Source: Anisodus tanguticus (Eukaryota; Streptophyta; Magnoliopsida; Solanales; Solanaceae). From it: a DNA stretch of 64,000 nucleotides. A program made the position numbers and the translations under genes. The DNA is taken from the NCBI GenBank assembly GCA_034509755.1, contig JAVYJV010000039.1:186001-250000 (forward strand), written 5' to 3'. Under the pieces are notes generated by a model, which worked only from the letters and a program-made list of their open reading frames with translations, did not search any database and was not told where the DNA came from. This document shows positions 12,401 to 23,190 of this stretch, piece after piece (position 1 is the stretch's first letter; each line of letters opens with the position of its first letter).

Positions 12401-14459
12401 ATGAACATTTATACTTGTCATTACAGATGGTAATAATGGAGGAATTAAAAATGTCACTACGTCAATTACTAAAATAATTAACTCAAAAAGTTTAACCTTA
12501 TAAAAAAATTTTAAATTACTTTTTGACCTAAAATAAATTAAACTTACTTTATAAAGATGAAATATCCAAGCTGTATAAATCATACATGGTAAGCCTAAAA
12601 TTAAAAACATTTGCATACATTTTATTAAATCGGAATTTAAACTTTTATTAGATTCTTTTGGAAACAAAATAGCTCTAACTAATTCTCCTTTAGCAGTTGA
12701 ATATCCTTTTTTAAAATTAAATTTTTTAGACTAAATTTTAATAAATTAAAAAATAAATACCTGTTCTAACAACAACAGCTTTAACAAGTCCATTAGATTC
12801 TTTTGGATGAACTTGTAATATTTCTGTACCACAATATAAAGTATTCTAAAAACGAACGAAGAAAAGTTTTGAGCTTTAAATAAAAAGAAAAAGTTTTTTA
12901 CCTTTTTATTGGTCTTTGGTGAATATAATAAATCAGGTTTATGTATTAAAGAAGTTTTCGTAATAGGTATACATTCTCCAGTCAACATTGATTCATTTAC
13001 TGTACATGAAGCACCATCAATTAAAACCGCATCACAGTTCAAAAAACAAGGTTTTGTCAAAATCAAAAGATCACCAGGAACCAATTTAGTACTTGACATT
13101 TTTTTAACACTCGAACTACGAATAACAGTCACTTCATTTTTAGATTGAACTTTTTCTTTGAGTAATTTGTTTTGCTTTGCAAATTAAAAATTAATAAAAC
13201 CTAATTACATTATTGATGATAGTTAAAAATTAATAATCAAAAAAAAATATGCTTACTTTTTTTGTTTCAAAGCTTTGTAAAGCGATTGAGATCAAAGAAA
13301 ATGCTAATACACAAAACGCAAATTGATAATAAAATTGCACACACCACACAATAACAATAAATGCTTGATACACGTAAAAAGGATTTTTTAACTAAAAAAA
13401 TAAATTAATTAAAATCAATTAATCAGATCTTTTTGTTTAAATAATTACTGAATCATATATGATTTTCCACAAAGGCTGAACATTTATTTCTATCACATTT
13501 GATCCATAAAGACTAAATTTATCTTCTGCTTCTTGTTTAGTTAAACCGGATGTATATGAATAAATAACAGCACATTTTTCATATTCCAATCCTGTCAACT
13601 TAACAAATTCTAGTCTTTCAGGCCTCCAAATATATTTTAATTTTTTATGATAAAAATGAATATATTCAACTTCATTTAAACCATCTTCATCTGGTCTTAA
13701 TATTTTTTCAACAAATTCTTCTTTTTTATCATCTTTCAAAATAACAGTTGTTGCTTCATCTAAAAGACATTTACGATGTGTTAAACGTATTTTTAATGCT
13801 GGTTTCATTTCACAGTAAACAAGAAGTAACCCAAAAGTTAATATAACTAAAATATAATAAAAGAAACTTTTTGTACATGAAGAAATAAAACTTTCTATAA
13901 TCATTTCATCGTCTAAACCTATATTAATTCTATCATAAATGCATGGTGTCTGCTTAGAAGATTTAAATGAAGGTAATATTGATACTATTGAACCTACTGA
14001 ATGTTGTTTAATTAATTTAATATTGCTTACTTCATTATTACTATCTTTATTCAAAAAATTTTTATCATCTGTTTGTAATTTACTATCACAATTTTTTATC
14101 AAACTTTCACAATCCGATGTTTCTTCAACATTTTCATTAAGTTCTGAATTTTTGTTATTTTTTTCATCTTTAATCGATTTTTCATTATTTATAAATATTT
14201 TAGGTGTGTTCATTACCTCTTCTTTAATTTCATTTTTTTTCTTTTTAGATTTTTTTGGTACAAGTTTTTCACTTTTTCTACTTAAGTTTTCTAAACTGAA
14301 TTCATTTTTTGAATCATTAGAATCCTTTGTTTTTTCATCATTTGAATCAGCTATAAAATAATTTGAATCATTTTTTGAATCATTTAAATCAGAGATTGAT
14401 TTGTTTTGATTATTTAGTTTTTCGGTTAATTTACTATTTTCAAAACTATTTTCAGACAT
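9467..14459 (-). CDS. ATP13A2: P5B-type transport ATPase (ATP13A2/3 type)
   Basis: Eight exons on the minus strand: 14459-13449, 13391-13257, 13174-12902, 12845-12761, 12705-12548, 12496-10048, 9861-9770, 9712-9467; 1482 residues. About 180 N-terminal residues are Asp/Ser/Asn/Lys-rich and precede the first hydrophobic stretch. Motifs: LKNPFYVYQ in M1-M2, PGD at 415-417, TGEC (usually TGES) at 447-450, PPLLP at 573-577 in M4, DKTGTLTED with the phosphorylated Asp at 616, GDGANDC near 1168, and a C-terminal NNWPP. The PPxLP M4 motif points to P5B rather than P5A. Known role: lysosomal/endosomal polyamine export (ATP13A2). The M2-M4 part contains a 51-nt intron (12497-12547) with no in-frame stop. 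It is longer than usual (about 1200) because of the N-terminal tail and a polar insert around residues 1050-1120. The paralogue (2 or 3) cannot be fixed. Confidence 0.93.
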
Positions 14460-15501
14460 TATTTAAACAAAAAAAAAAATTAACTCTAAAAATATAACTA
14501 TGTTTACATCCAATTGTTTTCAATTAAAATTAAAAAATCTTGAATAAATCCTTGGTAGCATCAAAAAAAAAACTTCATCAAAACGTCTTTTTAAAATATT
14601 AATTATTTTTGTTTAGTTGAATATAAAAAAATGTTTAAAGTGAGAGAATTAATCGACTACAAACACTTGTTAAACTTGTATACACATAATAGTAGTTTAA
14701 AAAAAGAGAAAAAAATTTGTCTTTAATAAGTTGTAAAGAAATTAATTAAAAACAATTTTACTCTAATCGTAGTCGTGGTTTAAAAAAAGAGAACCCGCAA
14801 CTGGAACTAGTTTTATAAAATAGACACTAATAGTTGTTTTGATTAAGGTTGCAAAAAAGTTAGAATAAATAAAGCTAAGAAAATTTAAATTGTTAGAAAT
14901 CAATCAATTAATCAAAAAATGGTAAGCTAGTTCATAGAGATGAAAAAAAAATTGTCTAATTATCATTTTAAATAAATTAAAAGTAATTAATTTATTTGAA
15001 ATTTATGGAAATCATTCAAAATTAAAATTTTTTGAAACTTACGTTCAGTTAAAAAAAATTCTTAATTTTATCAAAAACAAAAAAAAATTAATTACTTTTA
15101 ATTAAATGATTATCACAATTCAAAATGCGTTTTTTTAGATCTAAACTTAATTACTTTTTTTAATTAAAAAATAAACCATTTTATATAAAGCATCTTTTAA
15201 GAATATTGAATTTATTTTTAAATCTCAGTAATGGATTTTAATTTGATTACACTTATTGAATACATGTCAACTAAAGAATAAAGTTTTTTTTTGATGCACT
15301 GTTTATCTTGTTCATAAAATATATAAGTATTTTAAATTAAAATTTAATTTATTCTAATTTTTCTTAGTATGAATAGAGTAAAATTTAATCTAAGTATTTC
15401 ATTTTAATATTTAGAAAATCAAATTGTCAAATATAATTTAAAAATTTTTCATTTTATAATTCATCATTTGAACTAACTATATCTGAACTCTAACTAATAA
15501 A
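14460..15501. other. Intergenic, ATP13A promoter / presenilin 3' side
   Basis: About 1 kb, AT-rich. It lies upstream of ATP13A and downstream of presenilin, both on the minus strand. No gene or clear repeat was seen. Confidence 0.6.
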
Positions 15502-16587
15502 TTAAATAAAAAGATTATTGATAATAATTTCTTGTTGAAAATTTATAATAAATTGATAAGCTAATGCATAAACAAAAATACTAATTAAAATTGAAATTGG
15601 TAGAGCTGGCATTGGTTTTTTTTTTATTAATAACAATACTAAAGTTAAAATAAGACCAATCATTATTGACAAAACACAAGATAATGTTATGAACCAATTA
15701 TTTATTTGACTTGTTTTAGCAACTAAAACAGAATAAAATATAAAATCACCTAAACCTAATTTAATTGAATCATTTTCATTTAATTTTACTTGATCTTTTA
15801 TTGTAATAGAATCAGAACTTGGATTAATTGTTGTAACTGTTTTTTTTTCATTTACCATTATTGCTGAATAAATCAAAGCAGGCATTACTGGTACATTACG
15901 TTCTTTAGCTACATTTAAAATTAAGTTTATTGGTCCATTTTTAAATAAAACCGCAATCAAATCCCAAATACTTATTGCAATTAAAATTATCCAGCAATTA
16001 AAACTTGAAAACAATTTTAAAATTTTTAAAGAAACTAAAATTGATATTAATATTAAATATGACTGATTCATAATTTTAGGTATAGTTTCAGTTTTAAAAA
16101 CAGAAATCATTCCTAATACTGTATTGTTATAAATAATGAAAATCAAAGTTATTAAATCTAATGTAATTCCTAATTTGATAAATAAACTACGGGAAATTTC
16201 TATTAAAAAAAAAATTAATAAGACTACAGTTGATAAACATAACCAAAAAAAAATTATCTTATAAAACTTGTATTTAAATAATAAAAATAAAAAAAAAGTA
16301 GCTATTATGATGGTAAAAAGAAAATAAAAAACACTTTGAAATATTTCTGACCAACTACTTGATATTGTTTCAGTATTATCAATTCTTTTTGTAAAGTATA
16401 ATTGTCTTTCACGGTCAAAAGAATACAATATATTAAAATAAATTAAAACAACAAATGATATACAAATTGTTATTGGAATTAATAATAATACAGCTGCTTG
16501 ACATAATTTTTGTATATGTGATTGATTATTTACAACAGTAATAGATCTTGAAGAATCTATCGTAAATCCCTCAAAATTCTTTTTCAT
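15502..16587 (-). CDS. PSEN: Presenilin, gamma-secretase catalytic subunit
   Basis: Intronless 361-codon frame starting at the ATG at 16587. TM1 begins near residue 31 (LLLIPITICISFVVLIYF). Further matches are FDRERQLYF, TETISSS, the multi-pass core, and KERNVPVMPALIYSA after TM6. The second catalytic Asp is in GLGDF (D281), and PALP is at 327-330. The first catalytic Asp is D209, but it is preceded by Trp (IWDL), where presenilins normally have Tyr-Asp. The TM6-TM7 loop is about 35 residues against roughly 110 in human PSEN1, which accounts for the short total length (human 467). Known role: aspartyl protease of gamma-secretase, cleaving Notch and other type I membrane proteins. It is single-exon, while most neighbours have introns. 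Divergent from CHCHD2/10. Confidence 0.95.
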   Translation of the reverse strand: MKKNFEGFTIDSSRSITVVNNQSHIQKLCQAAVLLLIPITICISFVVLIYFNILYSFDRERQLYFTKRIDNTETISSSWSEIFQSVFYFLFTIIIATFFLFLLFKYKFYKIIFFWLCLSTVVLLIFFLIEISRSLFIKLGITLDLITLIFIIYNNTVLGMISVFKTETIPKIMNQSYLILISILVSLKILKLFSSFNCWIILIAISIWDLIAVLFKNGPINLILNVAKERNVPVMPALIYSAIMVNEKKTVTTINPSSDSITIKDQVKLNENDSIKLGLGDFIFYSVLVAKTSQINNWFITLSCVLSIMIGLILTLVLLLIKKKPMPALPISILISIFVYALAYQFIINFQQEIIINNLFI

Positions 16588-17260
16588 TTTTGAAAGCTAA
16601 GAATTTTCTTTATTCAGTTTTTTCTAATTTAAAAATATTCTTTATTCAATTTTTTCTAAATTAAGTTTCAAAATAAGTATGAAAGTTTTTAATTAAAATT
16701 TTTTTGCTTATTTAAATTGAAAATCTATTCTCATCCTAATTACATTTTAATTCAAAAAAAGAAAATTAATTTCAAAAAATTTGCATCAACAATTGAAAAA
16801 AGCTCAACGTTCAAAAACTTTTAAGAATTTATATTTTAGAAAAACTAAAACTAATTTTCAAGTACTTAGAAAAATCTAGAAATTTCTTCAAAACGTGGAT
16901 TTTTCTTGTTTTTTAAAAAAAAAATTTAATTTTGGCTCAAAAAAATTTTATTTTAATTTTTAATCTAAATTATTTTTAAAAAGATTAAAATTAAAAAAGG
17001 ATTAAATTTTATGTATAAATAGCTAATTTTTACGTAAATAATTGATACTGCGCATGAATTTGTATTTTTTCTAGAAACAACGTTTTAGATTATTTAAAAG
17101 GTCTTCTCTATTCAAGAACGCATTTAATATAATATTACGTACGATATCAAAGTTAAAAAGTTGAAAACATTATTTTCTTAAAGAATATTTACATTTTCAG
17201 TTTTTTCTATTAATAAAAATTTTTTTAATTTATATTTTTTGAAACAAAAAATCATTTAAA
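16588..17260. promoter_or_regulatory. Divergent promoter region, presenilin / CHCHD2/10
   Basis: About 670 nt between divergent start codons. It contains TGCGCATG at 17049-17056, a match to the half-site of NRF-1 (TGCGCA), a factor tied to nuclear-encoded mitochondrial genes. Otherwise AT-rich. Confidence 0.45.
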
Positions 17261-17732
17261 ATGGCCAGAAGACGTAGTGCACCAGCTCCAAAAAGATCAG
17301 CTCCAGTTCGTCAACCAGCTGTAGTTCCTCAACAAACTCAATTGCAACCTCAACCAGCATTTCAACAACAAAAACAACCTGGTTTGATTGGTAAGTTTTA
17401 AATTAATTTTATTTTTAGAATAAAATATAAGCATCTTTTATTTTCTAGCTCAAACAGCTTCAATTGCAGCAGGTAGTGCTATTGGTCATACTATTGGTCA
17501 TGCATTAACAGGTGCTTTTAGTGGTGGTTCTAGTCAACCAGTAGAAAATCAACCAGCACAACCACAAACTTATAATCAACAACCTTATGGACAACAACAA
17601 ATGCAATCACCATGTCAATATGAAATGCAACAATTTATTAATTGTTCTCAAAACCAAATGGATTTAACTTTATGTGATGGATTAAATCAGTTATTAAAAG
17701 AATGTCGTTTAAAATATACTAATCCTATGTAA
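17261..17732 (+). CDS. CHCHD2: CHCHD2/CHCHD10-like mitochondrial twin CX9C protein
   Basis: Two exons, 17261-17390 and 17449-17732, with a 58-nt intron; 137 residues. The N-terminus MARRRSAPAPKRSAPVRQ is basic and lacks acidic residues, as expected of a mitochondrial targeting signal. A Gln/Pro-rich stretch follows, then a Gly/Ala-rich hydrophobic helix (IAAGSAIGHTIGHALTG), another Gln-rich linker, and the CHCH domain with two exact C-x9-C pairs (CQYEMQQFINC and CDGLNQLLKEC). Known role: intermembrane-space protein linked to MICOS, respiration and stress signalling. CHCHD2 and CHCHD10 are vertebrate paralogues, so an invertebrate single copy cannot be assigned to one of them. The Gln content is higher than I would expect for the family. 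Confidence 0.92.
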
Positions 17733-18390
17733 TATTTGTTATTATACTCAAAGTTTGTTTAGATAAATTATTTTTTTTTTAATGAAAAGAGTAAATGTAA
17801 ATTGATCTTTTTTGAATTAAGTTATGTTAAAATAAATAAAAAAACATTTACATTTTAATGATTTTAGAATTAAGTAATTCAATTAAAAAGAGCATTTTCT
17901 ATGAAAGTGAATGTTTTTTAGTAAAGGCCTGTAAAAGCCTAATTAAGAATGAACACGAAGAGAGAACAATTGAAAAGCTTTTAAAACAAAATGTATCTAA
18001 GGCAATCAGGTTTAAAAAAAAAAATAAATAAACTAAAAGGTGTTTATATTGATGAGTATATATTTGATAAAAAAAAATATTTTTTGAAGTTAATTGAGTA
18101 GTCATTAAAATCTAGATTTGACGAATCTGGAAAAAAAATAAATCGTGTAAAATCAACTGATTATTTAAATTTGTATTTCACCCAAAAATTTAAGTTTATT
18201 TTCTTTTAAATTAGTTTACATTAATTAATTACGATAAGATAAATTTTATTTATTTAAAGTAAATTAAAAACTTGATGCTTCATTTAATTATGTGATAATT
18301 TAAACTAATAAAAATTTGTTTATATTGAACTTTTTTCTTAAAATTTAAGTTATGTTATTTTTTTCAGAATTTTTTTTTTAGTTTTCAAAA
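17733..18390. other. Intergenic between CHCHD2/10 and HGSNAT
   Basis: About 660 nt, AT-rich. It holds the questionable small frame at 17858-18101 and, just before the HGSNAT ATG, a polypyrimidine tract ending in AG (about 18381) that could be a splice acceptor for an unseen upstream exon. Confidence 0.5.
17858..18101 (+). pseudogene. Possible small gene or frame-broken remnant
   Basis: A 57-codon frame (ATG 17858 to TAA 18031) reads like protein, with mixed Glu/Lys/Cys/Ser/Leu content (YESECFLVKACKSLIKNEHEERTIEKLLKQ). Just past a run of eleven A residues at about 18014, a different frame (stop 18099-18101) continues with GVYIDEYIFDKKKYFLKLIE. I found no GT-AG intron that joins the two in frame. 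It could be a decayed gene, a sequencing error in the A run, or chance. The antisense 68-codon frame over the same stretch looks less protein-like. No family recognised. Confidence 0.25.
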
Positions 18391-20952
18391 ATGAATGATT
18401 TTTTTTTAGATTCTTGTTTATTCCAAGTATCAAATAGAATAAACCAAACCATTTATTTCTATTCTCAATTAGAAGAATGTTTAGAAGTAAGTTTATTTTT
18501 ATAAAATTTTGCTAAAAAAATTAAATTGATTTATTATTGAAATTTATATTATTCATAATCAATATTAAGGATATTTTCAGTTCATGAATTATTTAAATTT
18601 CTGATTAATAATTAAAATCAATTTTTAAATTTTTGATTAAAAATTTTTTTTTTTCAATTAATTATTTCATGAATGCAAATTAGCTATTGAATAATAGTTA
18701 GTTAATAAATTTAGTTGTTTAATAGTTTTAATTTGTTAATAAATATATTTAGTTTCTAAATATTAATAGTTAATAAACATTAGTAGTTGATAAACATTAT
18801 TAGTTAATAAACATTATTAGTTTTTGCAATTAAGAATTAAAATAAACTAGACATAAGCATTAGTAGTTAATTATTAGTTAATGAAAATTATTAGTTATTA
18901 AAAATTATTAGTTATTAAAAATTATTATTTAATAAACATTATTAGTTAATAAAAATTAAAATCTATTAATAAACAACCAAAGTTACTTAAAAAATATAAT
19001 TTAGCTCGCTTTTTAAGTCTAGTAAATTTATTAAGAAGCTTATTTAGCTTCCATTTCAAATAGCTAACTAACATCCATTCTAATTAAAATAAAAACTAAC
19101 AAAAAGTTAACAAAAATTTAACTAAAATCTAATTAAAATAAAAAAATAATCAAAATAAAAAACTAATTAAAATGAATTGATAATTAAAATTTACAAAAAT
19201 ATTTCATTTAGTGCCCACTTTTACTTCAAAAAAAAATCAAAGCCAACCAAATAGAAAATATTTATTTATCAACAAAATATCGCCAATTCATTAGAATTAA
19301 AGATGAGAAAGATTTGATATGCAATTTTAATTATAAAAATTACAAAGATCAAGCTGTTTATAATTTAAGTGTTGATTATGATTTAACTTCAAAATACACT
19401 TGTGAGTTATTAAATATCTATTCAGGACGTCAAAATGTTTGGCCTTTAGTTATTTTATGTACTCTAATAATAAGCCTTTTAAGTTTTAATTTATTGAAAA
19501 GTTTTTTCAACAACTATTTTGTAAAAAAAGATAACACAAATGAAAACTTGAACAGATTCGATTCTTTAATCAAACATACAAATGATTTATCAAGCCAAAA
19601 AACACAAAGATCAGATACTGTTGATGTATTTAGAGGAATAGTAATTTTATTTATGATATTTGTAAATTATGGAGCTGGAGGTTATACATTTCTACAACAT
19701 TCCCCATGGTTTGGAATGACAATAGCTGATTTAATATTTCCAGCATTCATGTTTTTAATGGGTTGTAGTTTAGGATTTAGGTAAATTCGAAAAAAATAAG
19801 TTAAAAATATTCATTTTACTAAACTTTTCTTTTATTAAGCTTAAAAAATTTAGTTTCAAAGCAAGAAAACATTGACATTAAAAAAGTTTGTTTAAAAATT
19901 TTTAAAAGAAGTTTGGTTCTATTTTTTATCGGTTTAATTATTAATTCTATTGGTCAAAGTAAGCAATGAAATGTTGTTTTAAAAATTTTTCAAAGTTTTT
20001 TTTTTAAATAGATGATTTAACTAAACTAAGGATTCCTGGTGTTTTACAAAGATTTGCTATATGTTATTTAATTTTAGCATTAATACATTTAAATTCTTTA
20101 CTAAATTTAAAAAATGAACCTAAATTTTTAAGTGTTTTTTATAAATACCATTTATCTGATATATATCCTTTTTTTAATGAATGGATAATAATGATTATAA
20201 CAACTGGTCTATATATTTATTTTACATTATTTTTTTCTTATAAATCTAATTGTGAAATAGGATATCAAGGACCAGGAGGTTTACATAAAAATAGTTCACA
20301 ATTTGATTGTACTGGTGGTGCAGCTCGTACAATCGACATTTGGATTTTTGGACAGAATCATATTTATCAAAAATCAACTTCACAAAATATTTATCACAAT
20401 AAATTGAATCATGAACCTGAAGGTTTATTAGGCACATTAACAAACTTATTAATAGTTTTTTTTGGTTTACAAGTCACAAAAATTCAAACTAGTTTTTCAA
20501 CTACTAGAATGAAAATATCTAGATGGATTCTATACTCTGTTAATTTAGGTATTGTATAAATATTTTCTTCTTATTTTTAACTTTTTTTTCTCTTTAAAAA
20601 AGGTTTGATAGCTTTAATTTTGGATTATACTAATATTATACCAATTTGCAAAAATTTATGGTCTTTATCATTTGTATTCATAACATCTTCTATATGCTTC
20701 TTCATTTTTTCATGTCTTTATTTAATAATTGACAATAAAAAAATTTGGTATGGTCAACCATTCAAATCAGTTGGAAAAAATGCATTATTCTTATATTTAG
20801 GTCATGAAATTTGTGGATCTATTTTCCCATTTTACTATGAAGTAGATGAAACTTCTCATTATTTACTTTTAATGAGATGTTCAATAGCGACATTAATTTG
20901 GCTTTTGATTGCAATTTACATGGGAAGGAATAGAATATTTATAAAAATTTAA
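18391..20952 (+). CDS. HGSNAT: Heparan-alpha-glucosaminide N-acetyltransferase
   Basis: Five exons: 18391-18486, 19212-19780, 19840-19958, 20012-20548, 20603-20952; introns 725, 59, 53 and 54 nt; 556 residues (human about 635). The start of exon 1 (SCLFQV...EECLECPLLL) resembles the Cys-bearing luminal N-terminal part of HGSNAT. The core shows DTVDVFRGIVILFMIFVNYGAGG, then FLQHSPWFGMTIADLIFPAFMF with the expected active-site His at residue 195, RIPGVLQRFAICY, GYQGPGGLH, DIWIFGQNHIY and FKSVGKNALFLYLGHE. Known role: lysosomal membrane enzyme moving acetyl from cytosolic acetyl-CoA to terminal glucosamine of heparan sulfate. No signal peptide is encoded by exon 1 as drawn, so an upstream exon may be missing. 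The exon 4 donor is the less usual GTATTG; it is the one that restores frame. Confidence 0.92.
18690..18970 (+). repeat. Degenerate tandem repeat in HGSNAT intron 1
   Basis: A stretch of diverged units built on TTAGTTAATAAACATTA, spaced about 16-19 nt, for example around 18777-18820 and 18890-18955. It sits in the only long intron (725 nt) of this gene and probably explains that length. Confidence 0.6.
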
Positions 20953-21304
20953 ATAAGCTTTATCATCTAACTTTAAAAAAAATAATTAAATTATTTAATA
21001 TAACTTCAACATTTATTAAAATCTAGCATTTTGAAATATCTTATCAAGCATTTCTTTTTAAAAAATTAAAAGGCATTTATTTATTTTAAGCAAATTAAAT
21101 TAAACCCTCAAAAAAGCATATATTTTATGAACTTTAGGCTAAAATTTTTGAGCTCATTTAAAAAGTATTATAATGTCGAGTTTAATTCGTTTTGTTGATA
21201 AATATTTTTATCTATGCTGTCCATGTTAACACACCTGTCATAAAAATTAAAATTAATATTAATCTAGATATTTGAATTTGATAATAAAATAGTTTTTAAA
21301 AAAA
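20953..21304. other. Convergent gap HGSNAT / TIGAR-like
   Basis: About 350 nt between two stop codons on opposite strands. AT-rich 3' flanks; nothing else seen. Confidence 0.6.
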
Positions 21305-22090
21305 TTACATTTTCTTCATCACAAATGTTTTATCATCATCGATTAGACTTGAAAAATCAAAATTCTCTAAATGTTGTACATTATGTAAATCTAAGCATTG
21401 TCCTCTTAATAATTTCTTATCTTTATAACAGATGTTAAAGACATTAACACCTGTGTTTGGAGTAACAACAAAAGGCTTTAAATCTTCATAATCAACCTTA
21501 AGCTCATTTTTGAAAAAACGATTAAATTCCCGAATTACATTTCCATGACAAACAACTAAAACATTGTAATTAGGTTTTACATCATGTGCTAATTGATTTT
21601 TACAAAAACTTTTTATTCTTTCATAAAAAGCTTCATATTTTTCACCTCCTTCAGGTGTATATTTATTAACTTCATTTTCAAAACCTGCTTTCTTTGCATT
21701 TTCTTTAAAAATTTCAATTGGTTTACCTTCTTGTTTACCAAAACCTCTTTCAACTAGTAGTTTATTGACTTTAATCTTATCTGAGTTTTCTTCTCCTACA
21801 ATATTTACACAAGTATCATAAGCTCGATTCAAACTACTTGAATAAATTAAATCAAATTTTTTATCATTATTCTTAAAATAATCACCAAGTAATTCGGCTT
21901 GTTTTTTACCAACAGCATTTAAATTTACTTCAATTTGACCCTGAAGAACACGAGCTTTATTAGCAGCAGTTTCACCACTAAAAAAAAATTTTTTGTTAAA
22001 TTTAAAGCAACATTTTGAGAAAAAAAACAAAGTTAAGATTAACTTACTGTCTAACTAAGAAAAGAATGAATGAGTGTAAATTAAGAGACA
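21305..22090 (-). CDS. TIGAR: Histidine phosphatase, TIGAR/phosphoglycerate-mutase-like
   Basis: Two exons, 22090-22047 and 21977-21305, with a 69-nt intron whose removal creates the catalytic RHGET (split His codon). The product has 238 residues, against about 270 for human TIGAR. Motifs of the histidine phosphatase branch: LVRHGETAANKARVLQGQ, YSSSLNRAYDTC, LVERGFGKQEGKP (general acid Glu), PEGGEKYEAFYERI and VVCHGNVIREF with the second His. Known role of TIGAR: fructose-2,6-bisphosphatase lowering glycolysis. EGKP and PEGGE resemble TIGAR and related broad-specificity phosphatases, so a general phosphoglycerate-mutase-family phosphatase remains possible. The upstream region contains TGCGCATA at 22350, a possible NRF-1 half-site. 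Divergent from the GH31 gene. Confidence 0.85.
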
Positions 22091-23190
22091 TATTTAATTA
22101 TAATTAATCAATAACAAATTTAATAGAAGTTAAATGAGAAAGCAGATAGATTTTGAAAAACCTAAAGAAATTATTTTTTCATACTTCCTAGTTAACAAGA
22201 TCAAATTTGAATTTAAAAAAAATAAACAGCTTTTCAAAAAACGAATAAAATTATATATAGAAATAATCAAAACATTTTAGACTCGAAATTTTGTAAAAAT
22301 GAATGTCATTGAATAATTAGAAAAAAATTTCTAAATTTAAAATAAATTTTGCGCATAGCGCTTTATTTGAATTTTTTATTAACTAAAGAATTCTAGTCCA
22401 AATGATTAGAAAAAAAATTTTTAAAAAAAAGTTTTCTATTTTAAAAGCTAATTCAAATATTTTAATAAAAACTAAATCATTAAATTAATCATAAAAATTC
22501 AAAAAAAAATTGTAAAAGTTTTTTTGTATGATTTATAACAATCATTGACAAGAGACTTAATTAAAAATCAAATTTCAATTGTAACATTGTTTAAACTAAA
22601 TAAACCAACAAAAAAAATTAATTTTTAAATATTGTAAACATGAAAAAATTAAAGTATTTTCAATCAAAGTTTTAATTGTAAAATCTATTTAAGTTATTTT
22701 AGTTAATAATTTGATAAAAATTTTATTTAAAAACATTCTGACGATTACATTTAAATCAAATTATTTCTAAAGTAAAACAGTTTCTTAAGTGATTTTAATA
22801 AAAATTTTTTCTAAATTTTTCTCATTGATTTTCTATTTAAAATTTTATTTCAATTACTATCTAAAATTATTTTTATATTCAGCTTTCTATCATATTTAGT
22901 TTACTTAACTTTTTTTCTTTTTTAGTTTATTCCTATTTAAAATAATTTTTCAAAATTTATCTTTTTTAATTTAATTTAAGAACTAAGTTCTTAAAAATCT
23001 TCAATAAAAACTTATGGATCTAATAATTTTGGTGTTTAAGTTTTGTTAATGAAATGTTTAAAAAATTTATGATCAAATTGCTCTACGCAATAAAATGATT
23101 TTATTTTTAAGTAATTTAATAAAGTATAACAATCACTGAATAGATATACTGTGTTTAAAATAAAAATCAATTAATTTAATTTTTTCTTAA
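22091..23190. promoter_or_regulatory. Divergent promoter region, TIGAR-like / GH31
   Basis: About 1.1 kb between divergent starts, strongly AT-rich. The only GC-containing motif I noticed is GCGCATAGCGC around 22351-22361. No gene seen. Confidence 0.45.

Noticed and set aside
17899..18105. 68-codon minus-strand frame
   Set aside because: AT-driven Phe/Leu content, antisense to a more protein-like plus-strand frame.
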